Of a stretch of DNA of 34,087 bases, positions 16,270-23,928 are shown piece after piece. Within the stretch, counting starts at the first letter, position 1. The number at the start of each line of letters is the position of its first letter. The position numbers and the translations under genes were made by a program. The notes beneath the pieces are model-generated. The model worked only from the letters and a program-made list of their open reading frames with translations, did not search any database and was not told where the DNA came from. Source of the DNA: Candidatus Melainabacteria bacterium (GTDB taxonomy: Bacteria > Cyanobacteriota > Vampirovibrionia > 2-02-FULL-35-15). The stretch spans positions 1 through 34,087 of the forward strand of contig JAHFBE010000025.1 of assembly GCA_023250205.1 (NCBI GenBank), in the 5' to 3' direction.

Positions 16270-17274
16270 TTACTTTTCTTTCTTCTTTTTATGAGAAGGA
16301 GAGATTTGCCAGAATAGTAATTTTGGTAGGATAAATTTTTGATTTAAAGCCATTGAAACTTCATCACTGGTAAATGCAACCTTTTTAGCTGCCAAATTTG
16401 CATTGTTTATTGTTTCTCTTAAGTCATTTTGAATCAGAGGATCAGCTCTTATCTCATCTAATTGTTCAATAATTTTTCCTGCACGAATTAAAAGATCATT
16501 GGTGTTTTCAAAGGCAGCTTTGTTATTTGCTAATTTATTTGCATTCTTTATGGTCTCGTTTAGATCTTTAGAAATGGTATTTGCCTGTGAAAGCAGTTTG
16601 CTTAGATTGTTTTGTGCATTAGAATCTGACGCAAAATGTTGTGCTTTATCGATAGCAGCATTTAATTGGTCTACGGTATCATGAGCATTTTCAACTAATT
16701 GTTTTAATTCTTGCCCGTTTGGTAAGGTGTTAATAACTTTGTTTGTGCTTTCAACAACTAAATCTGCTTTTTGAACCAGATTTGCTGCCCCTGATGTAAC
16801 GTCTTGGATGTTCATTCCAACCAATTTAGGATCTAGTGCGTTTAAGATTTCACTTATCCTCTCTAGAGACTGAAACGAATCAATAGTCTGTTCACCAATA
16901 ACTGTTTGTCCATCCATAATAGTTAGAGATGACATTCCTAAGAAAATGTCCAGGAATTTATCACCAACATATCCACTTGTTCTTATAATAAATCTTGAAT
17001 CAGTTGGGATTACAACTTTAGGAAGTTGAATCCTAGCTTCTACAAGGACTTTATTCTCTTTTGTATCAAGGGTTAGACTATCTACTCTGCCAACTCGAAG
17101 ACCATTTATACGTACAAAAGATCCTTTTGTTAGTCCAGCTACATCATTAAAAACAATATTAAAGTGCCCTTGTTGTTGAACACTAAATTCTCTTAAAAAT
17201 GCCCAACCTACTACAAGTAAAAGCAGACCTGTTATTGCAAATATTCCAATTTTAATTTCGCTTAAGTATTTCAT
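16270..17274 (-). CDS. mlaD: MCE/MlaD-family lipid transport substrate-binding protein
   Basis: Membrane-anchored MCE-domain protein of the Mla ABC system, which moves phospholipids between the inner and outer membranes. An N-terminal anchor (IGIFAITGLLLLVVGWAFL) is followed by the MCE domain at about residues 38-118: FNDVAGLTKGSFVRINGLRVGRV and then SGYVGDKFLDIFLG. The C-terminal 200 residues are helical and coiled-coil-like, as in MCE proteins that build extended hexamers. It is the last gene of mlaE-mlaF-mlaD, 32 bases after mlaF, the usual core order. Neither mlaB nor mlaC follows, as is common outside Proteobacteria. Confidence 0.94.
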   Translation of the reverse strand: MKYLSEIKIGIFAITGLLLLVVGWAFLREFSVQQQGHFNIVFNDVAGLTKGSFVRINGLRVGRVDSLTLDTKENKVLVEARIQLPKVVIPTDSRFIIRTSGYVGDKFLDIFLGMSSLTIMDGQTVIGEQTIDSFQSLERISEILNALDPKLVGMNIQDVTSGAANLVQKADLVVESTNKVINTLPNGQELKQLVENAHDTVDQLNAAIDKAQHFASDSNAQNNLSKLLSQANTISKDLNETIKNANKLANNKAAFENTNDLLIRAGKIIEQLDEIRADPLIQNDLRETINNANLAAKKVAFTSDEVSMALNQKFILPKLLFWQISPSHKKKKEK

Positions 17275-17306
17275 TCTTATTCTTATTACAAAGTATTAAT
17301 TTTACC

Positions 17307-18023
17307 TTATTCTAGTAACCCTGAAAATATAGGACCATTTACCTCAGCATTAACAAATTGTTTTACATAAGGATTCTCAGATTTAAAGAACTCTTCAGGG
17401 GAACCTTCCCATACAATATTTCCTTTATATAACAATAATACCCTTTGAGCTGTTCTTTTTATTGTAGATAGCTGATGGGTGACAATTATACTGGCTGCTT
17501 TGAATTCTCTTGACAATTTATTTATATAATCCTCAATTAGAGTAGAGAGTATTGGATCAAGTCCAGTAGTTGGTTCATCATATAAAATTATTTCTGGCTT
17601 ACTTGCAATAGCCCTTGCAAACCCAATTCTTTTTTTCTGACCACCTGAGAGTTGGTCTGGGAAATAATCTATATATTTTTCCAATCCAACTAACCTCAAA
17701 TTTTCAATTATATGCTCTGCCTTTTCTTCTTTTGAAAACCCGTTGTTTTCTAAAGCCAGTTCAATATTTTCGCCAATTGTATAGGAGTTTAATAAAGCAC
17801 TACCCTGAAATACCATACTTATTTTGTCAGTCGTCATTTTTACAGTGCCACTATCAGGAGTTTCCAGTCCAGCTATTATTCTTAGTAATGTAGATTTTCC
17901 TACTCCAGAAGGACCTACTATAACAATACTCTCACCCTTTTGAACGTCTAAAGAGACATTGTCAAGAACCATTAATTGATCAAATGATTTACTTACGTTC
18001 TTTACGCTGACAATTGATTCCAT
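17307..18023 (-). CDS. mlaF: ABC transporter ATP-binding protein MlaF
   Basis: ATPase subunit of the Mla lipid transporter. Walker A is GPSGVGKST (37-45), the ABC signature is LSGGQKKRIGFARAI (125-139), Walker B is IILYDEPTTGLDP (145-157) and the switch histidine is in VTHQ (H183). The length of 238 residues is a bare nucleotide-binding domain. The gene starts seven bases after the MlaE stop, so the two are translated from one message. The sequence IGENIELALENNGFS between Walker A and signature is typical of the MlaF/Ttg2A subgroup, and the flanking genes settle the assignment. Confidence 0.95.
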   Translation of the reverse strand: MESIVSVKNVSKSFDQLMVLDNVSLDVQKGESIVIVGPSGVGKSTLLRIIAGLETPDSGTVKMTTDKISMVFQGSALLNSYTIGENIELALENNGFSKEEKAEHIIENLRLVGLEKYIDYFPDQLSGGQKKRIGFARAIASKPEIILYDEPTTGLDPILSTLIEDYINKLSREFKAASIIVTHQLSTIKRTAQRVLLLYKGNIVWEGSPEEFFKSENPYVKQFVNAEVNGPIFSGLLE

Positions 18024-18030
18024 ATTATGA

Positions 18031-18834
18031 TTACCTTACAAAAGCCGGATCTAAAACCTTAGCAACTGAGTATACGCTATTTGTAATCAGAAAATTAAAT
18101 AAAAATATTCCAACCATTGACCACACTACAGCTTTGGTGGTGGTTTGCCCTACGCCAGCAGCTCCACCACTTGTATTCATTCCAAATGTACAGCTAAGAG
18201 TTGCGACGATAGCACCGTTCACCAGTGCTTTTGCCAAAGCGATAAATATATCCTTGTTTCCTACTACAAGTCTAAAAGAATCAAAAAACATATAAGGGTC
18301 AAGATGAACATAAACAATTGCTATTAACATTCCGCCAGTACTTCCAATATAAATAGCAAAAACTGTTAAAAGTGGGGTCATAATCATTGAAGCAAGCAGT
18401 CTTGGTGCTACTAAAAATGAAATTGGTTTTTGCTTCATTACTATAAGGGCATCTACCTGTTCAGTAACAGTCATAGTGGCAATTTCTGCTGCCATTGCTC
18501 CACCAATTCTAGCTGCAATCATAACTCCTGCTACTACAGGTCCAATTTCTCTTACTATTGAAACTGCTACAGAAGTTCCTAGTGTACTGGTGTTTCCAAC
18601 TCCCATAAGTTGTTTTGAAATCTGCAATGTAAGAGCCAGCCCAATAAAAAAGCTTACGATTGCAACGACAGGTAAGGTATCAAATCCAAATTTACTTGCT
18701 TGTTCAATAAATTCTTTTTTTGAAAACTTACCGCTACAGATACTAAAGGTTGCTAATAGAAAATTTCTAAAGGATTCACCCAACTCAACAAGCCAGATTA
18801 AAGGTTGATTCCCAAGTTTTGTTAGTGAAGACAT
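18031..18834 (-). CDS. mlaE: ABC transporter permease MlaE
   Basis: Membrane subunit of the Mla lipid transporter, with five or six hydrophobic segments over 267 residues. Conserved stretches of the MlaE/TGD1 family are visible: VREIGPVVAGVMIAARIGGAMAAEI, MTVTEQVDALIVMKQKPISF (the coupling helix region) followed by LVAPRLLASMIMTPLLT, and the glycine-rich CTFGMNTSGGAAGVGQTTTKAVV near the C-terminus. It is the first gene of the operon mlaE-mlaF-mlaD. Its promoter should lie at 18835-18923, between the start codon and the palindromic repeat. Confidence 0.95.
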   Translation of the reverse strand: MSSLTKLGNQPLIWLVELGESFRNFLLATFSICSGKFSKKEFIEQASKFGFDTLPVVAIVSFFIGLALTLQISKQLMGVGNTSTLGTSVAVSIVREIGPVVAGVMIAARIGGAMAAEIATMTVTEQVDALIVMKQKPISFLVAPRLLASMIMTPLLTVFAIYIGSTGGMLIAIVYVHLDPYMFFDSFRLVVGNKDIFIALAKALVNGAIVATLSCTFGMNTSGGAAGVGQTTTKAVVWSMVGIFLFNFLITNSVYSVAKVLDPAFVR

Positions 18835-18923
18835 TTTTTATATTCTATTGATTTAGTCTTGATTTATTATAGCAATTTAATTGAGTGTGGGGTGTATAAA
18901 GAATTCTAGAATAAGATTGATCT

Positions 18924-19019
18924 GTCATTGCGAGGGCTGAAAGCCCGAAGCAATCTCACATTACCGATATTGCTTTTGTGAGATTGCTTTGTCGAGTCTT
19001 CGACTCTCCTCGCAATGAC
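18924..19019. repeat. Palindromic repeat element, copy 1
   Basis: Long imperfect inverted repeat in the gap between the 154-residue protein and mlaE. The outer arms are GTCATTGCGAGG and CCTCGCAATGAC, and the inner arms are GCAATCTCAC and GTGAGATTGC. Between outer and inner arms on each side sits a small hairpin of different sequence (GGCT-GAA-AGCC on the left, GAGTC-TTC-GACTC on the right). Copies or parts recur at 28194, 32201, 33871 and 34021. Elements with this core are, from memory, dispersed in many bacterial genomes. There is no transposase within it. Confidence 0.9.
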
Positions 19020-19078
19020 AAAACAGTCTTATCTTCGAAAGTTGTTACAAAAAACTTTACTAACTTGTTAAATATTAT

Positions 19079-19543
19079 CTAAGATAGAAAACTATTCTGA
19101 CTGAATTCATCAACACTTCCACCTTCTGCTGCATTTACTCTTTGTGTCTTTTGCTCTACTTCTATTTGCGAGTTGCTGGATTGAACTAATGCTTCTCGCA
19201 TTATTTTAATTTGTTCTTTTGCTTTTTCCATCATTTCTCTTGCTGTTTGTAATAATTCTCGTAGACCAGAGCCTGATGATGCTTCTGCATTATATTGCTG
19301 TGCTTGTGATGTATGATCTGCTGCTTGGTTTCTTGCATTATCAGCTGTAGAATTTTGTGTGGATATATTGTTTCTTAAATTCTCTAAACCTGAAAGTTGA
19401 TTTTTGTTTTGTCCCTGACTGGCAGAGTCAACATTTCCTGAACCTCCTGATTGATTGGAGTCAGTTCCTTGTGTTCCATGGATTCGAATATTATTAATGC
19501 TTGTCATATAAATAAAATAAAAAAGACAATGGCTTACAGTCAT
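19079..19543 (-). CDS. Small helical, Ser/Asn/Gln-rich protein (154 aa)
   Basis: Unrecognised. After an N-terminal segment rich in Ser, Gly, Asn and Gln (from MTSINNIRIHG), residues 55-130 form long amphipathic helices with coiled-coil character (LLQTAREMMEKAKEQIKIMREAL). There is no Sec/Tat signal in the MTSINN form. The start is ambiguous: ATG 19543 has AGGAG only three bases upstream and adds a hydrophobic dozen residues, while ATG 19507 gives a more natural protein but has no Shine-Dalgarno. It belongs to a run of six small proteins of similar character (19079-22409). Confidence 0.6.
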   Translation of the reverse strand: MTVSHCLFYFIYMTSINNIRIHGTQGTDSNQSGGSGNVDSASQGQNKNQLSGLENLRNNISTQNSTADNARNQAADHTSQAQQYNAEASSGSGLRELLQTAREMMEKAKEQIKIMREALVQSSNSQIEVEQKTQRVNAAEGGSVDEFSQNSFLS

Positions 19544-19646
19544 TATCTCCTGACACAGTTAATCACCAGATAGTTATGTCTAAGTTATGTCTGGATAGGA
19601 CTTAAAGATAGGGTTTCATTAGTACCAAGACAATAAAACGTAAACA

Positions 19647-19684
19647 AAGGAATAGCTTACTTTTTTATCAGTAAGCTATTCCTT
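19647..19684 (-). terminator. Strong hairpin terminator candidate after the acidic protein gene
   Basis: A perfect 14-base-pair stem, AAGGAATAGCTTAC against GTAAGCTATTCCTT, with a ten-base loop. It begins 23 bases after the stop of the minus-strand gene ending at 19708. Read on the minus strand it is followed by TTTGTTTACG, a modest T-rich tail. Confidence 0.65.
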
Positions 19685-19707
19685 CTTATATTTCTAACTA
19701 TCTTATT

Positions 19708-20310
19708 TTAGACGCTTCCCAAACTTACAGGAGTGGTACTTGTTGCGGTAGAAGCGCTGGAGACCAGTGATTCGCTACTAGGAGTAGTGGTTGCTGGAGT
19801 GGTTGTTGTGGTAGTAGGTTCAATTGATGTAGAATCTGATTCTATTACATTTACATTTGAATCACTATCTTCTAAACTTGTTGAATCGCTGCCTTCAACT
19901 TCTGTTTCTGATGTTTCAGCTTGTTTAGCTTGTTGTTTAGCCAAAATTTCAGCATCTTCTTCAGCTTCATCTTCAGCTTCATCTTCAGCTTCTTCAGCTT
20001 CAATTCTTGCATCTTCTGCTGCATCTGCTGCATCTTGAACTGCCTGGTCAGCTTCAACGAATGACTCAATGTCACTAATAAGTCCAGCTGTTGTCCAATC
20101 GGCCATATTTTCTCCGCTATTGAAAGAACTTTCGCCAAACGTACTATTATTACCGGAGCTTTCACCAGGTCTATCACTATCTAAAGAATCTAAAGCATCT
20201 AATAGTGCATTCATACTTTCTTGAACGTATGAAAATGCATTAAAGCCTGTTCCTGAGCTAGTTGTAGATGGACTTGTAGAACTTGTATTTGAAACGTTTA
20301 ATATAAACAT
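19708..20310 (-). CDS. Acidic low-complexity protein with EDEA repeats (200 aa)
   Basis: Unrecognised. The ATG at 20310 follows AGAGGG by eight bases and is preferred to an upstream TTG. The N-terminus (FILNVSNTSSTSPSTTSS) is Ser/Thr-rich without charge. A helical region around FSYVQESMNALLDALDSLDS follows, then an Ala/Glu/Asp coiled-coil (about residues 85-125) built from EDEA/EAEE units, then a Ser/Thr-rich tail with a run of six threonines. Part of the coiled-coil is encoded by a 12-base tandem repeat. There is no signal peptide. The strong ribosome binding site and the hairpin terminator indicate an expressed single gene. Confidence 0.65.
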   Translation of the reverse strand: MFILNVSNTSSTSPSTTSSGTGFNAFSYVQESMNALLDALDSLDSDRPGESSGNNSTFGESSFNSGENMADWTTAGLISDIESFVEADQAVQDAADAAEDARIEAEEAEDEAEDEAEEDAEILAKQQAKQAETSETEVEGSDSTSLEDSDSNVNVIESDSTSIEPTTTTTTPATTTPSSESLVSSASTATSTTPVSLGSV

Positions 20311-20439
20311 TTTTTTCCCTCTCAATTATTACCTTGGTATGACGATTGGCATAATACACAGGGATGATTAAATGATAGTTAAAATACATGTAGTAGAAAA
20401 TTAATATTTTTTGATAATCTTTACTTAACTCACTAGGGG

Positions 20440-20445
20440 TATACT
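20440..20445 (+). promoter_or_regulatory. Candidate -10 box for the 69-aa protein gene
   Basis: TATACT lies 45 bases before the ATG at 20490. No convincing -35 at 17 bases is seen; the closest T-rich match (TTTACT at 20420-20425) is only 14 bases away. The site would place the transcript start near the CTGACC/GGTCAG hairpin at 20446-20471. Confidence 0.35.
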
Positions 20446-20489
20446 CTGACCATGTTTTAAAAAGGGGTCAGTTACAAGGAGGTCCTTAT

Positions 20490-20699
20490 ATGTCAAATGC
20501 AGGTAGTTATATTTCAGCTGGAGCTTCGCTAGGTTCAACAGCTTCTAGTCAGATGGCATCTGGTAATCCATCAGCTTCAACAGCTACTAAAGAGCAGGCA
20601 GGATATCAATATGCAGCAGCTTCAGATGAGATTCAAAACAATGTGGCTCAGTTAGAAGTTTCAAAAGCTTCCAGACAAGAGCTTACAGCAGGAATCTAG
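20490..20699 (+). CDS. Very small Ala/Ser-rich protein ending TAGI (69 aa)
   Basis: Unrecognised 69-residue protein with excellent expression signals: AAGGAGGT seven bases before the ATG, a -10-like TATACT upstream and a strong intrinsic terminator after the stop. The first half is Ala/Ser/Gly/Thr-rich and the second half (QAGYQYAAASDEIQNNVAQLEVSKASRQEL) looks helical. It ends in LTAGI, nearly the same as the ITAGI ending of the next gene. There is no signal peptide and no cysteine. Its character resembles small structural or secreted helical proteins rather than an enzyme. Confidence 0.7.
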   Translation: MSNAGSYISAGASLGSTASSQMASGNPSASTATKEQAGYQYAAASDEIQNNVAQLEVSKASRQELTAGI

Positions 20700-20729
20700 T
20701 AGTTTAAGTTAAATGAATTACAAAGAAAG

Positions 20730-20756
20730 CACACCTTAAAGGGTGTGTTTTTTTTT
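20730..20756 (+). terminator. Rho-independent terminator
   Basis: CACACC (20730-20735) pairs with GGTGTG (20742-20747) around a six-base loop and is followed by an unbroken run of nine T (20748-20756), 30 bases after the stop of the 69-residue protein gene. Confidence 0.9.
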
Positions 20757-20893
20757 GCAAATTTTAATAAAAACAAGTATTTAAGATAGTTATTTAAGAA
20801 TAGGTTAAGAAAAAAAGCAGTATTTTCCTATCAATTAATATTGAGGTTTTCCTTTGTATATTTGTAAGGCAGATAAAAAAAAGGAAATTACGG

Positions 20894-21175
20894 ATGTTTT
20901 TATTGAATTTTGCAGTTAATAGTGAAATGGCTCCTTATCAAACTGCTCATGGTGCTTTAGCTCGGAGAATGAGCGAAGCTCATGGCAATATAGCGAGTGT
21001 AAATGAAGCTCTTGCTAGAGGGACAATGAATGAGGCTGAGGCTCAAACCTGGCTAACTTTCTATACTAGAATTGCAAGATATACTCAAGAAGCTAGGGCT
21101 ACTCTTATAGAGGCTGAAGTAGCGATACTTACACTTGCAAAAGAAGCTAGAAGACTTATAACAGCAGGAATTTAG
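20894..21175 (+). CDS. Small helical protein ending TAGI (93 aa)
   Basis: Unrecognised 93-residue, almost wholly helical protein, probably a two- or three-helix bundle: HGALARRMSEAHGNIASVNEALARG, a short turn GTMNEAEA, then QTWLTFYTRIARYTQEARATLIEAEVAILTLAKEARRL written here in two runs (QTWLTFYTRIARYTQEA, RATLIEAEVAILTLAKEA). The C-terminus ITAGI matches the ending of the preceding gene. AGGA about nine bases before the ATG supports the start. The size and helical-hairpin form recall secreted filament or WXG100-like proteins, but there is no WXG motif and no secretion gene in the window. Confidence 0.68.
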   Translation: MFLLNFAVNSEMAPYQTAHGALARRMSEAHGNIASVNEALARGTMNEAEAQTWLTFYTRIARYTQEARATLIEAEVAILTLAKEARRLITAGI

Positions 21176-21242
21176 TGCAAAATGATTTAACCCTAACTTG
21201 GTAAAGGTTTTAATAAGACTTTTTGATACTTTTTAATTAATA

Positions 21243-21755
21243 CTATTCTGCTGGTAATGCAGCTTTGTTACTTTCTTTTTGATATTTCTTATCTGCTATA
21301 CCTCTTTCGTTTAATTCCATAGCATAACTATATAGTTCTCCAGCAATTTCTTTAGCTGCCATTGATACTTGCATTGCTCCAGGGTGGAATCCTGCCATTG
21401 CAGTTGCTTCTACTGCAATATCACCGGCTTCTCCTGCAGCACCTGTTACTTTTGCGGCATCAGCCTCTACACAATTTGTTGCAGTTGGAGCAAAAGCCAT
21501 AGAGACAAGATTATTTAATTTTTGCCACAAGTTTTGAATAGCTCCATCTCCTGAGATTTGCTGGGTGGGACCGTTGTCTCTTTCAGTATTTTGGGTATTG
21601 CTGAGTGCAAAATTTTCGAGCCTTTGATTTTGTAGTGTGTCTAACTGGGCAATAAGCTGTTGTCTTTGCTCATTATAGTCCGAAGCAAGGGGATTAAGAG
21701 TTGAGAGTGCAGTTAGCAGTTGAGTTATTTGTTGTGTTTGATCAATCGGTGGCAT
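21243..21755 (-). CDS. Small helical Gln/Ala-rich protein (170 aa)
   Basis: Unrecognised. Residues 1-50 are Gln/Leu-rich helix (TQQITQLLTALSTLNP, then EQRQQLIAQLDTLQNQRLEN). An Asn/Thr/Gln linker follows, then an Ala/Gly-rich region (ADAAKVTGAAGEAGDIAVEA) and a C-terminal helix AAKEIAGELYSYAMELNERG. There is no signal peptide. GAGGG upstream of the ATG supports the start at 21755. Its start lies 12 bases after the stop of the 213-residue coiled-coil gene on the same strand, so the two are very likely one operon. Confidence 0.68.
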   Translation of the reverse strand: MPPIDQTQQITQLLTALSTLNPLASDYNEQRQQLIAQLDTLQNQRLENFALSNTQNTERDNGPTQQISGDGAIQNLWQKLNNLVSMAFAPTATNCVEADAAKVTGAAGEAGDIAVEATAMAGFHPGAMQVSMAAKEIAGELYSYAMELNERGIADKKYQKESNKAALPAE

Positions 21756-21767
21756 TTCTCTATCCCT

Positions 21768-22409
21768 CTATAATCCTTGTGATTTTGATTGACCAGAAGC
21801 AATTTGCTCTTTATATTCAGTATCCAATTTTGCTATTCCTAACTTTCTTAAAACCAGTAATAAGCCCTGGTTGTGAGCAGATGCTGACTTTAAATGTAAG
21901 TCTGATATATTCCAATTCTTTTTGTCTAACATACCAGCTTGTTCTTTTAATTGTTTTGAAAGTTTATCTGAATTTTCAGAGTCTTTTAGTAGATCATCAG
22001 CTTTCATTCTGAAATCCTTTGATCTGGATTCTAATTCGTCTGCAATTTTATCCAATACTTCAGGAGATGCATTAGTAGGGACAAGCATTTTTAAGTCATC
22101 TGGAAGCATGCTTATAACTTCTTTTGCAGCTTTAGCCTTTTCTTCCTTAGATGCTTTAGTACTTCTTAACTCATTGGCTTTTGCTCTAACAGCGTTAGCT
22201 TTCTGTTTTAAATCATTACTGACTTTTATATATTCTTTTGCTCTTTCAGATTTTGCCTGAGAATCATTTTGATAATTTGTACTTTCCTTTAATAAGATTT
22301 GTGCAACATTTTTATTTGAGTTACTTTTGTTTAATATATCTTGAGAGTTCTCTAGTGCAGATATTGAGTTTGAATCGTTTATCTCTGAGATGTTAATATT
22401 GTCTGTCAT
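21768..22409 (-). CDS. Coiled-coil protein (213 aa)
   Basis: Unrecognised. The ATG at 22409 has GGAGGGG six bases upstream, so it is preferred to the longer ORF from 22442. The first 30 residues are Asn/Ser/Ile-rich (MTDNINISEINDSNSIS). The rest is highly charged helix, with two long coiled-coil stretches (about 45-105 and 125-170) rich in Lys, Glu and Ala, separated by MLPDDLKMLVPTNASP. There is no hydrophobic segment or signal peptide. It is the first gene of a pair with the 170-residue protein and is the cluster boundary before ilvN/H. Confidence 0.7.
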   Translation of the reverse strand: MTDNINISEINDSNSISALENSQDILNKSNSNKNVAQILLKESTNYQNDSQAKSERAKEYIKVSNDLKQKANAVRAKANELRSTKASKEEKAKAAKEVISMLPDDLKMLVPTNASPEVLDKIADELESRSKDFRMKADDLLKDSENSDKLSKQLKEQAGMLDKKNWNISDLHLKSASAHNQGLLLVLRKLGIAKLDTEYKEQIASGQSKSQGL

Positions 22410-22568
22410 GAATTCCCCTCCAATAATTAGGATAACGACCAATTTGGTAGGGGAAGTAAACCAGATATAGGTTATAGGAAAGTTAATACGAAAAAATAAT
22501 ATATTTAGGTGGGAGTATCCCTCTTTTAGTCACTATAAAAGCCATTAGGTTAAAATCTGGTTAATGTT

Positions 22569-23102
22569 TTATGTAGAAGTAACCATTCTCAGAGGGATTC
22601 TTTGAGCAATAGGGTGATCATCAAGTTTTACACCTCTGGAAAGAGCGACTCTGCCAGTTCTTGCAATCTCTTTAATTCCAAATTTGCTTAAAAGGTGAAC
22701 TATAGCATTAATTTTCCCTTCGTTTCCAGTAACTTCTACAATTAAAATATCTTCAGCTACATCTACAATTCTGCCTCTAAATAAGTCAGCAATTTGAATA
22801 ATTTCAGATCTTGTATTTGTATTTGAGGAGACTTTTATTAAAGCTAATTCTCTATCTACAAAGCTTGACTCAGTAAGGTCAGTGATTTTTATTACGTTAA
22901 TTAATTTGTGGAGTTGTTTTGTGATTTGTTCAATGGCTACGTTGCTAGCATTTACAGTGATAGTGATTCTAGCCAGATCTGGGTTTTCGGTAGGGCCAAC
23001 AGTTAGGGATTCTATGTTAAATCCTCTCCTTGAAAAAAGACCAGCAATTCTGGTTAAAACACCAGATTCATTTTCCACTAATACTGATAAGACTCTTTGC
23101 AT
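22569..23102 (-). CDS. ilvH: Acetolactate synthase small (regulatory) subunit
   Basis: Regulatory subunit of acetohydroxyacid synthase, the first common step of branched-chain amino acid synthesis; it binds valine for feedback control and activates the catalytic subunit. The N-terminal ACT domain is clear: LSVLVENESGVLTRIAGLFS then RRGFNIESLTVGPTE. The second domain has the typical RSEIIQIADLFRGRIVDVA and a final KFGIKEIARTGRVALSRG. The length of 177 residues is normal. The catalytic subunit ilvB is not in the window. It is divergent from folE with about 200 bases between them. Confidence 0.95.
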   Translation of the reverse strand: MQRVLSVLVENESGVLTRIAGLFSRRGFNIESLTVGPTENPDLARITITVNASNVAIEQITKQLHKLINVIKITDLTESSFVDRELALIKVSSNTNTRSEIIQIADLFRGRIVDVAEDILIVEVTGNEGKINAIVHLLSKFGIKEIARTGRVALSRGVKLDDHPIAQRIPLRMVTST

Positions 23103-23301
23103 AAGGTTATATTCTAGCTTAAATGTTTCTATATTTCCTGAGACTTATCAACTTTAACTATCAAACCTGTTTTAACCATACATTTGAAATAAAGGTTTAT
23201 TTGAAGCTAAATAAAAGATTAAATTTATCTGAAATCAATGATTTATTATTATCCTTAACTAGAGGTGATAAAATTATTCTCTTAAATAGAGAGGAATAGC
23301 A

Positions 23302-23913
23302 ATGACAAAAACAATTGATACTCAAAATGAACTCTTAAAAGCTAGTGATAATCAAACTTTGGCAATTGAAGATGCGATATCTACTATTCTTAATGCTATT
23401 GGAGAAAATCCTAAACGCGAAGGACTTTTGCTTACACCAAACAGGGTTGCCAGAATGTATAAGGAATTGTTCTATGGAATTGGCAAAGATCCTAAAGATG
23501 AAATAACTATTACATATAAGGAAGATCATGATGAAATAATTCTTGTAAGGGATATATCTTTTTATAGTGTTTGTGAACATCATTTAGTTCCATTTTTTGG
23601 AAAAGCACATGTTGCATATTTACCAAAGGATGGACTGATTACAGGGTTAAGTAAAATTGCACGTGTTGTTGAAGTAGCATCAAAGAGACCACAGCTTCAG
23701 GAAAGAATGACTACTCAGATTGCAAATGCAATCAAGGATAAATTAAATCCATTAGGTGTTGCAGTGATTTTAGAAGCTGAGCATATGTGCATGTCTATGC
23801 GAGGGATTAAAAAAGCTGGAAGTAAAACAATTACATCAGTTCTAAAAGGTGTCTTTCAAACAAATCAAGCTACCAGAGCAGAAGTACTGTCATTAATACT
23901 GCAAAACAAATAA
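23302..23913 (+). CDS. folE: GTP cyclohydrolase I
   Basis: Converts GTP to 7,8-dihydroneopterin triphosphate, the entry to folate (and, with QueD/QueE, to 7-deazaguanine) synthesis. The zinc ligands are in place: CEHH at residues 91-94 and C163 in [11 protein letters not shown]. The family stretches [31 protein letters not shown] and the C-terminal [13 protein letters not shown] are all present. At 203 residues it is full length. GAGAGGA before the ATG supports the start. QueE, which uses a downstream product of this enzyme, is encoded at 27397-28164. Confidence 0.97.
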   Translation: MTKTIDTQNELLKASDNQTLAIEDAISTILNAIGENPKREGLLLTPNRVARMYKELFYGIGKDPKDEITITYKEDHDEIILVRDISFYSVCEHHLVPFFGKAHVAYLPKDGLITGLSKIARVVEVASKRPQLQERMTTQIANAIKDKLNPLGVAVILEAEHMCMSMRGIKKAGSKTITSVLKGVFQTNQATRAEVLSLILQNK

Positions 23914-23928
23914 TTGTGCAAATAAAAT

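Noticed and set aside
18924-19019. CRISPR or transposon interpretation of the palindromic repeats
   Set aside because: Copies are dispersed singly without regular spacers, and no transposase or target duplication is visible.
20490-21175. Type III needle or WXG100 assignment for the two TAGI proteins
   Set aside because: Size and helicity fit, but the diagnostic motifs (WXG, needle C-terminus) are absent and no secretion apparatus gene is in the window.
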